Below are positions 32,268 to 43,325 of a DNA stretch of 64,000 nt, piece by piece. How positions within the stretch are numbered: position 1 is the stretch's first letter; each line of letters opens with the position of its first letter. The notes below the pieces were generated by a model. The model searched no databases, was not told the DNA's origin, and saw only the letters and a list, made by a program, of their open reading frames with translations. Source of the stretch: Copromyces sp. CBS 386.78 (lineage: Eukaryota; Ascomycota; Sordariomycetes; Sordariales; Sordariaceae). Location of the stretch: positions 496,001 through 560,000 of the forward strand of contig MU839081.1 of assembly GCA_030685235.1 (NCBI GenBank). Reading direction: 5' to 3'. The position numbers and the translations under genes were made by a program.

Positions 32268-35200
32268 ATGTCTGGTACTAAAGGTTCCACCCTAAGAGGT
32301 GTGCAAGCAATAGGCCGACGACTCGCGATCCCAACGACGAGGTTCTGCCAGGTAAACATGTGGAACCCTCATGACTCTCTCACCCAACGGTACCTTGTCG
32401 CCGACCACTGACTGATGTCCCCTGTTGAATTGCAGCAGCTCCCCGCTTGGTCGTCCGTGTGCTCCTCTTCTCCGTCAATTCCGGATGGTATTTTCCAAAG
32501 ACAATTAACCGCTGCCGCTGCCGCTGCTGCTGTCGCGCCCGCCGGCCCCGAGCCCGAAGCCGAAAATGACATCCCCACCACCGGCTCCGCGGCTCCGCCC
32601 AGACCCGCTCCGTCTCTCGACGCCTCCACCCCCCCATCCTCGGACGATCCGTTTTCTGTCCTAGAGAGAGCTGCGGCTCCGGTCAGACCTGCTCCGTCTG
32701 TCGCCGCTTCCACCACCTTGGACGATCCGTTTGCTCCGTCTACGGAGCTGTGGCATGCGACACGTGAGGGATTGAGCCGCCGTGAGATCCGACAAAAAGA
32801 TGGTCCTCCGGTTCCTGGGATACAGAGGGACTTTGAGAAAGAGTTCACGCCTTTTTCGCCTACAAAGGCGCTTGCCATGTTCATCAGGCGCAAAACTCGG
32901 CAATTTCCACCTGAAAAGTGGTATATTCTCCGTGCGCTTGCCAGCAATAGGTCTCCTCGATTGGCCGGTTCCCTGGCACAATTCATGTTCAAGCAACGTG
33001 TAGCGCGCTGGCGCAAGTATCGAGCCTCTTTCGAGCACCTTAAGGGCCTTCCAAGTTATCTGGAAACAGAACAAGAATGGGCAAGGCGCATAGAGCGTCT
33101 TGAAATGCAGGGGTACAGCACCAACGACCTTGAAGAGTGGTCGTGGATTCTACAAGGAAAGACTGGGGACGAAAAAGTTCAGCGGTTCGTCTCTAGTGAC
33201 ACCTTCAAACCATACTTTCTCATGAACATCGTCCTTGGGCGCGACAAAAGGATATTCGAAGCCCAGAGCCTCGCCGCCATTATGGATTACATCGCCCGAC
33301 ACTACCTGGATCCGAGACAAAAGCCTGAACAGGAACGTATTGGTCCAGAACTCAGATCTGACACCTTCAAGGTCATGATGTATCGACTCATATGGCATTG
33401 CGCGGCCGTATGGCCTGCTGCTCTGGTCTCGGTTGCCCATCTCGTCGCGGAATTCCTCGAGACTTGCCGCCCTGACATCGGAGGTGGTAGCACAGTAAAA
33501 TGGCACAGAATAAGAAATGGGATCTTCAACAGCGCTCTTTGTGCGCTTGACAAGAGGACGCCCATCGCTCCTTTCAAGCACATCCATTACAACTGGGAAG
33601 CCCAAAAGGTCCTCCTGGCCGCGTCTGTCAAAATGAGACCTCACTTGCTGATTACCCAGAACGGCTACCGCTCAATAAGAAGGGTGTTACTGGGGATGAA
33701 GAAGACACCGGCCGAGCAAAAGGCCATGATTCGGTCTGCAAAGACGTGGCCGCCATACCGTCTATCGTGGGATGGAGTGGACGAGCAACGCAATCGTGAA
33801 GAAGATCTGAGCAGGAGCGCTAAGGCAGGAACCATGATGGTCGAAAATGGATATCCCTCTCTGCCCATTGACGAGGCCTTGACCATTCTGGGTGGTTCAC
33901 TGCCCGGCCGACAGCGCACCATCATGACCAGGACTGACGGACCACCCAAATGGAGTAGGCCCAGCATGTTTGTCCACGCCACGTGGGTTGCATCCATCGA
34001 GGCCACGCGCAACGTTAGGGAGGCCTGGACCGAGTTTCAGAAACCTCCTCGACCCGACCTCCAGCCTACTGCCGATGTGTATGCTGCAATGTTGGAAAAG
34101 TTGTTTGCACAGGAAGTGTCCGAGACAAGTCCGCTGCTACCGGGTGACTCGCGGCATTATGTCTTTCCAGTTCATGACGGTAACCTCAGCGCCTATGAGA
34201 TTGCGAGACTTACCCCGCCGTCTCCCGATGGATTGTATCGACAAATGCGGGATCGCAACATCCGACCAAATGACCGCCTGCTCGAGCTTCTACTTAGAAA
34301 CGCCAAGTCGATAGAGGCCGGGTTGCAATACCTCCTGGACTCCGGGTACAGTGCAATGGCGAGACAAGCTTTGGTTGGGTGGTTCCAGAATGTTGAGCAG
34401 CTAGATACCCTCCCCGCTCGCATCTTCGATGCGTGGATTTTCCTGGTGTGCAAAACGCACTCCAACAACCACCTGAACCCGGACCCTCATTCGTTCTCCC
34501 GTAACCATATCCCACTGGCCCTCGAACTCACCAAGCTGTACCAACGGGGGAACGCAAGAGCTGCCCATAGGGACAAGCGGCCATGGTACACTATCCTCAG
34601 AGCTCTGGCCACCATACACAACGTGTCGAAAGAGGGTGAACACTCGCACTTGCATACGCTCAAGGTGTTCATGAAAACATATCGGCAGACGGTATCCGCG
34701 AAAGGCCTGGATACCAGCATCTTCGAACTACTCTGTCGCATGGTACGAAAGTCGACGGTTGCCCTGGCATTTGAAACGAAAAGAGCGGTGGCTACAGCAA
34801 CAGCAACTGAGCAGTACGGAGATCTGAGAATGGTGCCAGCCATTCGTCTGGCTACTCAAACTCTCCATGTCACTTGGAAAAAGATGATACGGCCGGTCCC
34901 ATGTTACGGCGACACATCGGCACGTTTCAAGCTCCCCACGTTACAGTATTCGCTGAGGGCGTCTCATATTTCTCTATATATGCGAGCTCTAGGATGTCTG
35001 GGCAACCCGCATTTGATGTTGAGCTTGGTAAAGTGGGTGATCGACTCTTGGTTAGACCCTTCGATTCTGGAGCATGCAAGGGAGCCGGGCGAAAGTGAGC
35101 ATTGGGTCATTATGCAGACGTTTGCATACTTTATCGAGATGTGGCCTCATCTGCCAGTCAACGATGCGCTACAAAATAAGCTGGCCAAGACGAGGCGAGA

Positions 35201-35516
35201 ACTCGAAGCACTCAGGCAAACACACGGCTGCACTTGGCACCTTCCGCCCGAGGGAGCGGACAGAGACCTGAAGGGTACGGATGCCGTCGTTGCTGCGCGC
35301 TGGCTCAACACGCAGCTATATACCGGTGCTTGGCGCATCATACCGCCTGAAAGTGCTAGGATGACTTATGATACGCGAGGAGCTCCTGGGGATACACAGA
35401 ACCCTAAGGGATACACAGAACCCCAAGAAAGCCGGCATGCCTGGATGAAGGAAGCCGAGAAGACAGATCAACTGCAGACGACAGGCGACGATGGGGTTAC
35501 TCCCAGCGCTAATTGA
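32268..35516 (+). CDS. Large helical-repeat (PPR-like) protein, probably mitochondrial
   Basis: Function not known to me. The long open frame begins at an internal ATG (32415), but a better model adds an upstream exon, 32268-32351, spliced (GTAAAC...TTGCAG) to 32436-35516, for 1054 aa. The added N-terminus 'MSGTKGSTLRGVQAIGRRLA' is basic, lacks acidic residues and looks like a mitochondrial targeting peptide. The body is alpha-helical, with stretches such as 'LYRQMRDRNIRPNDRLLELL' that follow the pentatricopeptide pattern, and 'YILRALASNRSPRLAGSLAQ' near residue 190. Fungal PPR proteins of this size generally bind mitochondrial RNAs or act in organelle translation. A Pro/Ala/Ser-rich segment (about 45-120) follows the presequence. 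The C-terminal 60 residues are polar and poorly structured. Repeat number cannot be set by eye. Confidence 0.75.
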
Positions 35517-36593
35517 GTTATACGGATACACAGTACGATGGGATCAAGATACCCCAGACTAGAGAGCGAGCGAGCGAGTAAGCAGCGACTTTGGAGTTAC
35601 CTGGTATGCTAGGTTTCTCTTTTTTGTGTTCATATATTTTGTTTGTATATAGGTAGATAATCTTTGCAAGATGAAGCTCTTAAAATCGGGGACGGCTTGG
35701 ATATGGTAATGGACTGAAGCAGTTGTTTTCGGACAGGACTTTGCTGGAGCTGTTAAGTGTGGTGCGTTAACATGCCGGGCTGAGCTCCGGGCGCACCGGA
35801 GCAACAGACCGGAGACATGTGGATCTTCACCGGCCGATGGTGGGTCCTGTTCGTGCGGTTAGAGGATCCGCAAACGGCAGGAGCGCGAACCGTTTGATTG
35901 GTCAATTGATTACTCTTGGCGCAGTTTGCTCAACACTAACCCTTGCTAACCCTCAACATAGGATCCACTGTCGCGGGACGCGTTCCTCTCGGGGAAGTCT
36001 GTTCGTTGCACATCCCAGTCGACTGGGGGTCGCAATCCGCAACGGGAAGGAAGAAAGGGTTTCGGTGGACAAGGGAGCGAGATCGAAAAAGAATCCTGTC
36101 AAGTTGTTATTTTCCTGTTGGTTTGCACTTCTCCTTCCTCGGCGACCACCTCCCTTGTGCACCCGCCTTTCTCGAGACACCACCTGCCACACGCCCACGC
36201 GACAGCCAAAATATCTGAGGGCGCCTGATACGACTCTCTTTTTACGTATCAATAATACAACACGGATTTGCACATTCCCAGCCAACAAACGATACGAATA
36301 AAAACTTTTTTCAGCAAGATTTTACTTTTTGATGCTTTATTCTGTACTCTTTTACGGACCAGCTTTGCTCGTTGACGATCTCTAACCTTTTATCAGTAAA
36401 CGGGGATTGCTAGAATTTATCGATTTCTCATCTCATCATCATCACCAACTCACCTCTCAGCAACATGAAATAATTCAACAACAAAATTTGATATCGCCAG
36501 CAGCCGCCAAATGTTTTAGACGAGACGAACCTGAATACATTTTCTCTAACCGGCCGCCTTCATTCTTGCTATAGATCCACCATCAGCCCAGCG
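35517..36593. other. Intergenic region upstream of dim-2
   Basis: About 1.1 kb containing the 3' untranslated region of the large gene and the dim-2 promoter/leader. The final 250 bases are AT-rich and CA/CT-rich, with an in-frame-free run up to the ATG. A short GAGC repeat sits at about 35564-35577. No gene seen. Confidence 0.45.
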
Positions 36594-39500
36594 ATGGATT
36601 CACCGGATCGCGGCCACGGAGGCATGTTTATCGACGTGCCCACCGGCGCCATGGGCGTCCAAGAAGATTATTTGGACATGTTTGCGTCCGTGTTCAGCCA
36701 AGGTTTGGTCACAGAGAACGACTACGTTCAACCGCCCCCGACAACCGAGGAGGAGTGCCGCAAGCCCATAGCGGCAACGACTACAATCACCTCAAGCCCC
36801 GACGGCTCCCAAATTCAACTCCAACTTGAGCTCGAGCAGCAGTTCCAAGCTGAATCCGGCCTGAATGGCGTCAACCCTGCGTACGCTCCTGAGTATGAAG
36901 ACCAGGCGGATCTTCCAGATGGGTTTTCAGATGAGGGCCCAGAGGACGATTTCGTGGTCCAGCGAAGTAAGCATATTACTGTCGACTTGCCAGTATCGAC
37001 TCTGATAAACCCAAGGTCGAAATTCCAAAGGGTCGATGAAAACGATAATCCCATGCCGCCACCGCAGTCAACTCCCGAGCGCGTCGCTATTGAGGATCTC
37101 TTGAAAGCTGCGAAAGCGGCCGGCAAGACCAAAGAAGATTATATCGAATTCGAACTACACGACTTCAACTTCTACGTAAACTACGCTTACCACCCTCAAG
37201 AACTGCGGCCAATCCAGTTTATAGCGACCAAGGTGCTGCACGACAAGTATTACTTTGACGGGGTACTCAAATTTGGCAACACTAAGCACTACGTCACCGG
37301 CATGCAAGTGCTCGAGCTGCCTGTTGGCAACTACGGTGCGTCACTGCACAGCGTCAAGGGCCAGATCTGGGTTCGCTCCAGGCTCAACGCCAAGAAGGAA
37401 ATATACTACCTGCTCAAGAAGCCTGCCCTGGAATATCAGAGGTTTTACCAGCCTTTTCTTTGGATTGCCGACCTCGGAAAACATGTCGTCGACTATTGCA
37501 CCCGCATGGTCGAAAGGAAGCGCGAGGTCACTCTTGGCTGTTTCAAGAGCGACTTCATCCAGTGGGCGACCAAGGCCCATGGGAAGTCGAAGGCTTTCCA
37601 GATGTGGCGGGCTCAACACCCTAGCGACGATTTCCGGACTTCTGTCGCCGCCAACATTGGGTATATCTGGAAGGAGGTGAATGGCGTGGCCGGCGCTAAG
37701 AGAGCAGCAGGCGACCGACTCTTCCGGGAACTTATGCTCGTTAAGCCCGGCCAGTATTTCAGACAAGAGGTTCCTCCAGGGCCGGTCGTCACCGAAGGCG
37801 ACCGAACCGTTGCGGCTACCATTGTCACTCCGTATATCAAGGAGTGCTTTGGGCACATGATTCTTGGAAAGGTTTTGCGGTTGGCGGGGGAGGACGCTGA
37901 GAAAGAGAAGGAGGTAAAGCTCGCGAAGCGTGTCAAGAAGGAAAACAAGGACGACATCAAGGAAGAAACCGCGACAGAGAGTCTGCCTACACCGCTTCAA
38001 CCCTTGCCTGTGCAAGTGGCGGAGGTGATACCCATCGACTCGCATCTCACATCAATTGTATCATCGGACGTTCTGCGGCCAGAAAACAACCCGCCGCTTA
38101 CATCGAAGGAGAATATCAAGCCAACAGCGAAACCAAAACCCAAACCACAACCACAACCAAAAATGGGACAGATCCACCCGGCATACATCAAATACCTATC
38201 CCAAGAACTTGTCGACCAAATCAAAGTCGGGGATGTGATCTCTACGCCTCGAGATGATAGCTCCAACACAGACACCAAATGGAAACCGGCCGACACGGAT
38301 GACCACAGGTGGTTTGGCCTCGTTCAGAAAGTCCATACTACCACTACCAGGACCGTGAGTAGCCGCGGCCTTGGCCCAAAGAGTTTTGATGTCATCTGGT
38401 TCTACCGACCTGAAGATACGCCGTGCTGTGCCATGAAATACAAGTGGCGCAACGAACTCTTCCTCTCCAACCATTGCACCTGTCAGGAAGGCCATCATGC
38501 GCGTGTCAAGGGAAATGAGGTTCTTGCGGTCCATCTGGTGGACTGGTTCGGCTCTCCAGAAAGCGGAAAAGGAGAGTTTTTTGTTAGGCAATTGTATGAG
38601 AGCGAACAACGCCGTTGGGTTACTCTGCAGGAAGCGCATTTAACTTGTTACCACAACCAGCCTCCAAAACCGCCCACACCCCCATACAAGCCTGGAGATA
38701 CGGTCCTTGCAACCCTTTCTCCTTCCGACAGGTATTCGGAGCCGTACGAAGTGGTCGAACTGTTTACGCAAGGAGAGAAAGAGACACCGTTCGTGCGACT
38801 CCGGAAGCTATTGCGGCGACGGAAGGTTGATCGCCAGGATGCGCCACCCAACGAGCTAGTCTACACCGAAGACTTGGTCGAGCTTCGGGCCGAGAAAATT
38901 GTAGGCAAGTGCCTGGTCAGATTCTTTCGCCCGGACGAGCGCATCCCAAGTCCGTACGACAGAGGTGGCACAGGGAACATTTTCTTCATCACACATAGGC
39001 AAGATGATGATGGGAAATCCGTTCCTCTCCAGACATTCCCAAGCACTTTGCGCCAGGGGTTCAACCCTTTGGAGAATAACCTTGGCAAGCCAAAGTTGAA
39101 GGGAATGGATCTATACTGCGGCGGCGGTAATTTTGGGAGAGGCCTGGAAGAGGGTGGTGTTGTCGAAATGCGCTGGGCCAACGATATTTGGGACAAGGCT
39201 ATTCATACCTACATGGCCAACACCCCGGATCCGGACAAGACGAACCCTTTCCTTGGCTCTGTGGACGACCTTCTTCGCCTTGCGCTCGAGGTATGTCCCC
39301 TCACGCCCGGTGATATGGAACTATCTAACTGACATCTATTAGGGTAAATTCTCCGAGAATGTGCCACGACCCGGTGAAGTCGACTTCATCGCCGCCGGTA
39401 GCCCGTGCCCCGGTTTCTCGCTCCTCACTCAGGACAAGAAAGTTCTCAACCAAGTCAAGAACCAATCCCTCGTGGCCTCCTTCGCCTCCTTCGTCGACTT

Positions 39501-41121
39501 CTATCGGCCCAAGTACGGCGTTCTCGAGAATGTCTCAGGCATCGTGCAGACGTTCGTGAACAGGAAGCAGGACGTCCTTTCACAGCTGTTCTGCGCCCTC
39601 GTCGGCATGGGTTACCAAGCTCAGCTCATCCTCGGCGACGCCTGGGCCCACGGCGCCCCCCAAAGCCGTGAACGCGTGTTTTTATACTTCGCCGCCCCCG
39701 GCCTTCCTCTCCCTAACCCACCTTTACCTTCCCATTCTCACTACCGAGACAAAAATCGCAACATTGGCTTCCTCTGCAACGGCGAGTCCTACGTCCAACG
39801 TATATTCGTCCCGACAGCCTTCAAGTTCGTCAGCGCCGGCGAATCCACCGCCGACCTCCCCAAAGTCGGCGACGCTAAGCCGGAAGCCTGCACGCCCTTT
39901 CCCGACCACCGCCCTGCGGCGGGTATCACGCCCTATAACCGTGCTCAGTTCGTTTGTATCCCCACCCACCCTTACGGGATGAGTTTCATTAAGGCTTGGA
40001 ATAAAGGCAACGGCGTCATGACCAAAGGCGACCGTGACCTTTTCCCCAGCGAAGGAACGACGCGCACGAGCGATGCGTCGGTCGGGTGGCGGAGACTTAA
40101 TCCCAAGACTTTGTTCCCTACAGTTACTACTACTTGCAACCCAAGCGATGCGCGCATGGGGCCGGGATTGCATTGGGATGAAGGTCGGCCGTTTACGGTG
40201 CATGAGATGCGTCGGGCGCAGGGGTATCTGGATGAGGAGGTGTTGGTGGGACGGACGGCTGATCAATGGAAGTTGGTTGGTAATTCAGTGTCTAGGCACA
40301 TGGCGTTGGCGATTGGGTTGAAGTTTCGGGAGGCTTGGTTGGGGAGTCTGTTTGATGAGGGTGCTGCTTCCACCACTTTTGGCGCTACGGCTGCTGCTAC
40401 CGCTACCAATGCTGTTGGTGTTGGGATTACGGTACCGGTTATGGAAGAGGTGAGGGGTCTCTCGGCTTCAAACTCTCCGAGGCCGTCGAGGTCGCCTGTC
40501 CTCACTGGTGTTGACGTCGATGACTCCAAGAGCGAGAGGAGCAGGAGTACGACGCCTGCGACGGTGATTTCCGTCTTACCGAGTGGGTCAGCAGCAGGAC
40601 CGGATGACGACAACGACATCGAAATGATCGAGGTTACGAGGAAGAGAAGTTCGCCTAGTGATGAAGGGGATATGCGACCTAGTAAGGTGCAAAAAATGGA
40701 CAACGCGGTGGTTTCGTCTAATGAGCCTTCTAGACGGGCGTCTAGACAGTCATCGAGGCAAGCAAGCAGAGAACCATCGAGACAGTCTCCGCGGCAGGCA
40801 TCTCAACAGCCACCCAAACAACCCTCCAGGCAACCCTCCAGACAGCCTGCCCGTCAATCATCCAGGAAGCCACCAGCCACGGTATCTACGGACAAGAGCA
40901 TAAGCTACGAACCCGCGCCGGAGGATCCTGTATCAGACGCCGAGTCCTACCAGTCCTACCCTGAGACCTACGACAAGGAGGGCTTCGATGGTGATTACAA
41001 CGGCGGTGGTCATGATGATCAAGAGAGCCATGAGGAGGAGCAAGATGATGAGGCAGGGGGAGAAGAATACACAGAACCAGAAACTATCACGGTCAACGGC
41101 ATGACGATTGTCAAGTTGTAG
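36594..41121 (+). CDS. dim-2: DIM-2-type DNA (cytosine-5) methyltransferase
   Basis: Fungal cytosine-5 DNA methyltransferase. In Neurospora DIM-2 is responsible for all detectable DNA methylation and is recruited by HP1 to H3K9me3 over RIP-mutated AT-rich repeats. Exons 36594-39290 and 39343-41121 join in phase (GTATGT...ATTAG), giving 1491 aa. The N-terminus 'MDSPDRGHGGMFIDVP' is DIM-2-like. BAH-type regions lie near 560-680 ('VIWFYRPEDTPCCAMKYKWR') and 690-800. Catalytic motifs in order: I 'MDLYCGGGNFGRGL' (about 840), IV 'GSPCPGFS' with the nucleophilic Cys (about 920), VI 'GVLENVSG' (about 960), VIII 'QSRERVF' (about 1006), and X 'WKLVGNSVSRHMALAIG' (about 1208). The tail carries Ser-Arg-Gln repeats (about 1360-1410) and an acidic end. 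No stop or frameshift interrupts it. Confidence 0.96.
40720..40875 (+). repeat. Tandem Ser-Arg-Gln-rich repeat in the dim-2 3' coding region
   Basis: Degenerate short tandem repeat inside dim-2 encoding repeated 'SRQ'/'SRQPSRQ' units. The underlying DNA alternates TCGAGRCAR, TCCAGRCAG and similar 12-base-like units. It makes a positively charged low-complexity stretch just before the acidic C-terminus and is likely to vary in length between strains. Confidence 0.75.
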
Positions 41122-42066
41122 TGCGACGAGGTAGCGTCATATCCGGGACCGTGGGAGTCGTGGGTTGCTTGATTGTCGTTCTATGGTTTGTTGTGGAAGA
41201 TCGAGGCATGTGGGCGGACAGAGGATCAGGCGATCACGGGAGTGTGGATGAGTAGAGCTTAGATGAGTATGGTATGGTATCGTATGGGAGAGCATGTGCA
41301 TGGTGGTGTTTGAAAAGCAACAGCATGTGGATGAAGTTTTAGAGTTTCACAAAAAGTACAATTTGATTTGCATATTGTTATAGCAGCATTTTTTTAGATT
41401 GAGTATCGTAGAGGTGAATTTTGGAGTTGTGATTTTGGTTCATTCGTCTTCGTGCATGGCGGGCGTTGTTTGGTGTAGCATGGCATGGCATGATATTCAA
41501 TACTTGTTTACAGGCATTGCTTGATGACGGAACGGGTCACATGCCAGACATGGCTCATGATGACTTGCTTGGATATAAACCAGCATTATTATAACTCGCT
41601 TTCAAAGAAGAAGAGCAGCAGAAGAGAGAAAGCGATGGATGCATCGCGGTTCATCTCATCTCGTCAAAGCTGACTGCTGGACTAGGCCGGCAGTCTTATA
41701 TGTAACCATCGGCGTTGGAGGGGAGATCACGTCTCGCATCACATGGCCCAGATGGGACGGAAAAAAAAAAAAAACCGAAAAAAAAAACACCCACCATGAT
41801 GAAAGGACTTTGAATGTATGGGTGCCGTAGTGAAAGGCTTGGAGCAGGCCTTTTGAGTTTGAAGCCATTGTGAAACTTTTTTTTTTTTTTTTTTTTTTTT
41901 TCTTTTCCTCCGCGCGATGGAAGAGAACCATTGTAAGCGGGCTTTCACTGGGAATCATAAAAGAGCGAACATGGAAAGATTGCTACGGATTGCCAGAGAT
42001 CATCCCCTTCGTCCTTCTTATTCAAGTTTTTACGTTAATACTATAGTTAGGCGCTTGACGTGACGT
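41122..42066. other. Convergent 3' interval between dim-2 and the reductase gene
   Basis: Holds the 3' untranslated regions of both genes, A-runs near 41761-41786 and a 25-base T run at 41877-41901. No gene seen. Confidence 0.5.
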
Positions 42067-43325
42067 CTAGTCCTGCACCTTGATTATGACCTTGCCGACA
42101 TGGCTTCCCGAGTACAGATAGTCAAACGCGGCCGGCGACTCGTCGAACGTGAAGACTCGGTCGACGAGCGGGGCGAGGGATACCTTCTTCTCTGCCAAAA
42201 ACCGAATCAAGTCGACGTAATCCTCCTTGGAGCCTACGGAAATACCCCTATGAATCATCGTCCGTCAGTGGAACGTTCTTGATAGTTCTAAGATTTCGGG
42301 GTATAATGGAACAACTGACTTCAACTTTGCGGACTTGCCCATCAATGCCATCATAGCACTTGGCTGCCAATCACCATTGATACCTTCCAGGAAGCCGACG
42401 AGGGATACGACACCGCCCCGTTGGCGTAAAAAGCTGATATCTTGGGGAATAGACGCCGGGCCGGTGTTGTTGACGACAAAGTCGACTCCGTTGCCGTCGG
42501 TAAGGCGCTTGACTTCCGAGGCTTGATCAGAAACGGTCCTGTAGTTAATAGTACGGACATCAGGGCCGAGCTTTCGAATATCCTCGAGCTTTTTGTCAGA
42601 TGAAGACGTGATGATCGGTCGAATACCCGCAGCAAGGCAGATCAGCAGGGCAAACAAGCTGACGCCTCCAGTGCCTAGCTTATTGGTCAGCTACTTCCTC
42701 TCTGTCTCAATTTATCATGATCCAGATTAGCAATATTGGGTACGAACCTTGCAGAAGGGCACTTCTCGGTGTTGCCGCCGTAAGGCCGTCGAGCGCAGTC
42801 CAAGCTGTGACGCCAGCACAGGTGATGGTAGCTGCCTGTGAGGTTTGGTATCATGTGAACAAAATGATCTTGTGATGAGACATAGGTGACAAAACTGACC
42901 TCTTCCCAAGACAAATGCTTGGGTAATTGCACAATATACTTGTCTTCGAAGATGGCGTACTCAGCGAGAACACCGTTAACGTCGCCACCAAGTGCCTTGG
43001 ACGGCTCATCATCGCACCCGGTAAGGTTGCTGAGATCAAAAAGGACGGAAACGTGGTCTCCAATGGCGAAATCCTTGACGGCGCCTCCAGTGGCGGCAAC
43101 CTCGGCAGCTGCATCGGAACAAGGAATGCCACGTTCAATCACATCAACGGGATAGCGTCCATGCAGCATGGCGACATCACGGAAGTTGAGCGAGACGGCA
43201 TGGATCTTGAGAAGGACGTCGTGCGGTCCAAGCTTTCGCGGCAGCTGTTCTGTCGACGGGCGGATGGTCCTCGGTAGGTCGCCGGTGGTGCGTCTGAACG
43301 CCTTGTATGTCTCGGGAATCGACAT
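42067..43325 (-). CDS. Medium-chain dehydrogenase/reductase (zinc-type alcohol dehydrogenase-like / quinone oxidoreductase-like)
   Basis: NAD(P)H-dependent oxidoreductase of the MDR superfamily; substrate unknown. Four exons read leftward: 43325-42900, 42835-42748, 42674-42320, 42247-42067, giving 349 aa, normal for the family. Introns of 64, 73 and 72 nt use GTCAGT, GTTCGT and GTCAGT donors, and each join completes a codon cleanly. The N-terminal GroES-like fold shows 'LLKIHAVSLNFRDVAMLHG' and 'GDHVSVLFD'. The Rossmann fold shows the dinucleotide loop 'GTGGVSLFALLICLAAG' near 172-188 and 'DFVVNNTGPASI'. The C-terminus 'GSHVGKVIIKV' is the standard end. The usual catalytic zinc cysteine near residue 45 is replaced ('LNFRDVA'), which favours the zinc-free quinone-reductase-like branch. 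Confidence 0.9.
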
